Shown here one piece after another: positions 60,558-64,000 of a stretch of DNA of 64,000 bases. Source of the DNA: Begonia masoniana. Lineage: Eukaryota; Streptophyta; Magnoliopsida; Cucurbitales; Begoniaceae. The DNA is taken from NCBI GenBank assembly GCA_022432975.1, contig CM039502.1, positions 18,609,453 to 18,673,452 on the forward strand, in the 5' to 3' direction. Under the pieces are notes generated by a model. The model worked only from the letters and a program-made list of their open reading frames with translations. It searched no databases and was not told the DNA's origin. Made by a program: the position numbers and the translations under genes. Each line of letters starts with the position of its first letter. Within the stretch, counting starts at the first letter, position 1.

Positions 60558-60947
60558 GTGATCAGCGGTGGATGTTGCTTGGCAGAAGTTGAGCTGTGGA
60601 TGTGAGCGGTAGAAGTGTACAGTGAATGTGAGCGGTAGAAGTGAACAGTGGAGGTGAGCGGTAGATGTGAACAGGAAAAATTTTGGGCTTGGTCCCTCTT
60701 TGCCTCTGTTCAATTGGCCGATTCCTCTTTTGTTTTTCAAGGTTTTATTTAAATGATTTTCTTTTAAATATGTTTCAACGGGTATACCTTAATTTAACGA
60801 TTTAACGAAGAGGGTTCACTTGAGAATGTTTAAAAAGAAAAATTTTCACGGGAATTTAAGGGTTAAGTTTAAGGGTCGCTACACATTTAGGTTTATAAAA
60901 ATTTAAATTTGTACAGTAAAATCAGGAATTGTTTAAGGGTCGCTACA

Positions 60948-61660
60948 GCCCTAATAGTGGCTAGATCGTCGTATGAGCGTACTCCTCCAACTGTCTCATA
61001 GTCCTGTATAAGGTCTATGAACTCACCAGCTATCGCCTCGTCATCTACATCACAGAATTCATCGATTAATTTAATGCTACAGAAGTAGAGCAATACATGA
61101 AATGAAATGAAAACAATACATGAATCTTATATATGCAGTTTCTACATTCACATTTCGTTACATGATCTGATTCTCATACTAGATGGGAAGCGGATCAGTT
61201 TTACTAAATCATCAATTCGCATGCTCATTTGAGGGGCGAATTACTTTCCTCAAAGAATCTACTCAATAGGTTTCTGTTAATTGATATGATCTTCATACTA
61301 GATGGGAAGCAGATCATTTTTTCCAAATTATCACATTCTCATTTGAGGGGCGAATGACTTCCTTCAAAGAAACTACTTAAGCATCATCTGTCATTTCGTG
61401 TCAGTTCATTTCGTAAAAACATGTAAATTCGTTTTCGTGTCATTTTTGTATTATTTCAAATCATGATACATGACATAAAATAAACATGCAATATACCCTA
61501 CTGTTCTGTGATGTAGTCCCGAAGGCAACACACATACTCTACTTACCTGGCATCCATAGAAATCTCAAGTCAAGTACCGATTCGGGTTCAAATAACTCGG
61601 ATCAACACAGAGTTAGTAGTCAGAAAAGCAAACCGAGTTCAAATAACTCAGGGCGCGACA
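60948..61660. repeat. LTR-like fragment on the right flank of the Gypsy element
   Basis: Contains a doubled motif 'catactagatgggaag..gatca..catttgaggggcgaat' (61176-61250, 61296-61350). It ends ..GGGCGCGACA at 61660. Its last 93 bp (about 61568-61660) are the reverse complement, with mismatches, of 47220-47311 on the left flank. A short open stretch on the minus strand at 60893-61093 has no recognisable family. Confidence 0.5.
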
Positions 61661-61714
61661 GGTGAAGACCCCTTGTGTGTACGTGCCCCTCACGTGCGCT
61701 GGGGGGTCTTCACC
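61661..61714. repeat. 12-bp inverted repeat
   Basis: GGTGAAGACCCC (61661-61672) and GGGGTCTTCACC (61703-61714). It is the counterpart of the 16-bp repeat at 46074-46132. Confidence 0.8.
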
Positions 61715-62204
61715 CTCAGAAATGCCCCGCAAAGCACGGTTTGCCGTGTTCCTCACGCGAAAACCGTTCTAGGAGTGTTCATAACACGGTTTGCCGCATA
61801 CGTAGAACGGAAAATTGTTATCACGCACGCGAGGGGTGTTTACCCTCCAACGTCAAACCGTTCTATGTTAGTATAACGTTGGTCGAACCTAATTTTGACA
61901 ATTTTTCATCCGAAATCCTACTTTTCTCACAGCCAAACCTTCAGATTTCACCGTTGTGCAGCCGAAATCATCAGATTTGACTGCTATTTTGTCGAAATCT
62001 TTCAAAACTGAGCCAACCGAGCATAATTTGAGCCAAACAACCCTAAATCGAGCCAAATCCAAAAAGAGCAACCGATTTCTCCAGAGTTGAGTATTTTTGT
62101 GCTGAAAATCCTCATATCGTGCCATTATTTTGTCGAAAATCCCATAAAAAAACCAAACCTTTGAAAATTCGAAAAATTTCAAAATCCTGAAAGTGCCCTC
62201 GAGA

Positions 62205-63344
62205 ATGTTTTTATGTAGAAAAGCTCCTCGACAGAATGTACAAGGTGGCCCATCAAACCGGGCGCCAGATGAAGAGCCGCAACCGTCTCCCGGTTATTAT
62301 TCAATGGAGTTTTGAAGCCGAACGACTAAAGAGCAGTACGAGCAGGATATGGGAATCTGCTCTATATTTTACAGGAAGACTGCCAACTTTAACAGTTAGG
62401 AGTGTTTGGGGATCAATGAGATGTTTGACGACATCTCTCTGCACGGGATGTACAACATGCGGGGCGAGAGCTGCGACAGAGTTGTTCGCCTATTTTATGC
62501 GAGCATGAGAAGTACCGGAATGGCAGGTCAATTGAAGACGTACCTTTTCGGTACAAACATCACCGTAAATGGAGCTGTTGTCAATAAACTGCTCTGATTT
62601 GGTATAGATGACGCTGAGCAATATTATCATGCTTCCAAACAGCGTGACTTTGCCAGAACAGAAGAGGGACTAAGCTTCATGCGGCAAATCCACTGGAATT
62701 CGGAGATTGCCGGGTTCGTGAAGCCGAGATATAAGAATTTGAATGTCAAAGCTCGGGTTCTTCACAACCTCATCAGCCACACCATCCTTCCTATGGATGG
62801 ACATAGAGATATTGTCAACTGGATGGATCTATATGTGATGGAGAAGCTCTACACTAGCCAGATATTCGACCCAAGATACATTATTGTAGGTCACATGAAA
62901 GAGATCGGGCGAACAACAAACAAGAATCTGCCGTATGGGACCTTAATTTGGAAGATCCTCGAGCGAGCTAAGATTCAGCCTCCTGCTGGAGGGCAGCTGC
63001 GAGCTCACAGATCCGTAGATGTATTTGACAAAACTCATTTGATTCGGATGAGCCTAGTCAAAGTCAACGGGTCTTGGATGCCCAAGGGTCATCCCGGAGC
63101 CTCCACATCTCAGGATGTTCCGATAGAAGACGCCCCTGCCCCCACCCCCGAGGATGCCTCATACACCGAGTACGCCATCGAGCCGCCATTGTACCTCCAC
63201 GAGGCCAGTATGTGGGAGCAGAGATTTGAAAGAATAAATAACTATCTTGTCGAGATGAGGCAGACGTTGGATGTGATGCACAACAACTGGAATCAGAGGT
63301 GGGACATTATTCAGGAAAGACAGGAGTTGATGAGATTGTCCTAA
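62205..63344 (+). pseudogene. 'Putative plant transposon protein' (Transposase_32-like), three in-frame stops
   Basis: One frame from ATG 62205 to the stop at 63342-63344, about 379 codons, interrupted by TGA 62313, TAG 62397 and TGA 62595 but with no frameshift. Recognisable family wording is VVRLFYASM, ARVLHNLISHTILPMDGHRD, MDLYVMEKLYTSQIFDPRYI and YGTLIWKILERA, followed by a Pro/Ala-rich linker and a C-terminal coiled-coil-like stretch (RFERINNYLVEMRQTLDVMH). This domain is common and often multicopy in plant repeats; its catalytic role is not established. The family name is from memory and should be confirmed. Confidence 0.72.
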
Positions 63345-63457
63345 CTACGGCTCGAAGAATCATTCGAGCGTTAGCGTGCAGACGACGGTGGCGACAAGGG
63401 CAACGATGTCCCACCCTTACCGTAGTGTAGTTTATGTTGTATATTTCTTTTAATGTA

Positions 63458-64000
63458 CTATTTATGTTTGACATTTAGTAGTTTAAGATATGTGATGGAT
63501 CTGGTTGTTAGTTATTTAGTATATGTTTGACATTTTAGTATAGTTTATTTTTGTTATGTAATTTAGTTTAGTTTAGTTTAATTTATTTGTGTACTGGATT
63601 TGGCTGTTGAGTGTATATTTACAATCTGTATATAAAAGAATTATTTGAAGATAGCTATGAAGGAGTCATAAAACAAACGAAACTCTGACAGATTTTTTTT
63701 CATTAATTAATAAGTTGTTTAAATAATTAAATTAATTACATTATTTAAATTACTAATAAATGACTATTTATGTTTGACATTTAGTAGTTTAAGATATGTG
63801 ATGGATCTGGTTGTTAGTTATTTAGTATATGTTTGACATTTTAGTATAGTTTATTTTTGTTATGTAATTTAGTTTAGTTTAGTTTAATTTATTTGTGTAC
63901 TGGATTTGGCTGTTGAGTGTATATTTACAATCTGTATATAAAAGAATTATTTGAAGATAGCTATGAAGGAGTCATAAAACAAACGAAACTCTGACAGATT
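63458..64000. repeat. Tandem duplication with 306-bp period, running off the window
   Basis: 63458-63694 recurs at 63764-64000 with no difference seen. The spacer 63695-63763 is AT-rich. The second copy is cut by the window end, so the copy number is unknown. Confidence 0.92.

Larger units (their letters stand above)
47898..60947 (+). mobile_element. Ty3/Gypsy chromovirus (Tekay/Del type), full-length but defective
   Basis: 5' LTR 47898-51471, internal 51472-56121, 3' LTR 56122-60947. Both LTRs start TGTAACGCCC and end TCGCTACA. A tRNA-Met primer-binding site (TGGTATCAGAG) is at 51475-51485, and a purine-rich AAGGTGGATGAAA tract directly precedes the 3' LTR. The order is gag, zinc knuckles, protease, RT, RNase H, integrase, chromodomain, all on the plus strand. 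The non-minisatellite parts of the LTRs look about 97-98% alike by eye, suggesting a fairly recent insertion. The outer 5 bases (taaac, gccct) do not match, so no target-site duplication is seen. Confidence 0.93.
56122..60947 (+). repeat. 3' LTR of the Gypsy element (4826 bp)
   Basis: Starts TGTAACGCCCGG and ends GGGTCGCTACA. It holds two minisatellite arrays (84 and 19 units) separated by diverged units, making it 1.25 kb longer than the 5' LTR. Confidence 0.9.

Noticed and set aside
57628..60740. Minus-strand ORFs of 761 and 269 codons as genes
   Set aside because: Direct consequence of the 26-nt minisatellite; no family, and inside an LTR. Kept as a curiosity in the findings.

Overview
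This is plant nuclear DNA, almost certainly from a eudicot. It carries intron-rich genes with GT-AG splice sites, plant-specific families (MYB3R, TOL, organellar-type TrpRS) and typical plant transposable elements (Cassandra TRIMs, a Tekay-type chromovirus, MITEs). The species cannot be fixed from sequence alone. Gene models were built by hand from splice sites, reading-frame continuity and remembered family motifs. No alignment was run.

Bases 1-45.4 kb form a gene-dense arm with seven protein-coding genes. They are the 3' part of a MYB3R cell-cycle transcription factor (+), a TOM2A/tetraspanin-19-like tetraspanin (-), eIF3 subunit L (-), a four-helix plant membrane protein of unknown function (-), a TOL (TOM1-like, VHS-GAT) ubiquitin-cargo receptor (+), an ATP-dependent phosphofructokinase (-) and an organellar-type tryptophanyl-tRNA synthetase (-). 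Single-copy models close to in-frame proteins of family-typical length: 240, 515, 291, 645, 492 and 417 aa. The genes have unrelated housekeeping or regulatory roles and do not form a pathway. Transposon debris sits mostly in introns. The last MYB3R intron (5.7 kb) holds a Cassandra TRIM and other repeats, and TrpRS intron 4 holds a Cassandra array with three LTRs and an intact 5-bp target-site duplication.

The PFK and TrpRS loci are structurally odd. PFK exons 9 and 10 are present several times, separated by poly-A tracts. TrpRS exons 6 and 15 are each present twice, flanking simple-repeat arrays of (ATGT)125 and (CT)250. Each array is exactly 500 bases long, and one copy of each duplicated exon carries single-base indels. 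This looks more like failed contig merging or gap filling than biology, and it matters for anyone using these gene models.

Bases 45.9-64 kb are repeats. A 13-kb Tekay-type Gypsy element has LTRs of 3.6 and 4.8 kb, inflated by a 26-bp minisatellite (38, 84 and 19 units). Its gag-pol is broken by stops and frameshifts, and its integrase has lost the first catalytic Asp. It lies among other LTR fragments and next to a 'plant transposon protein' (Transposase_32-like) pseudogene with three in-frame nonsense codons. No rRNA, tRNA or CRISPR locus was recognised; the 5S-like stretches belong to Cassandra LTRs.
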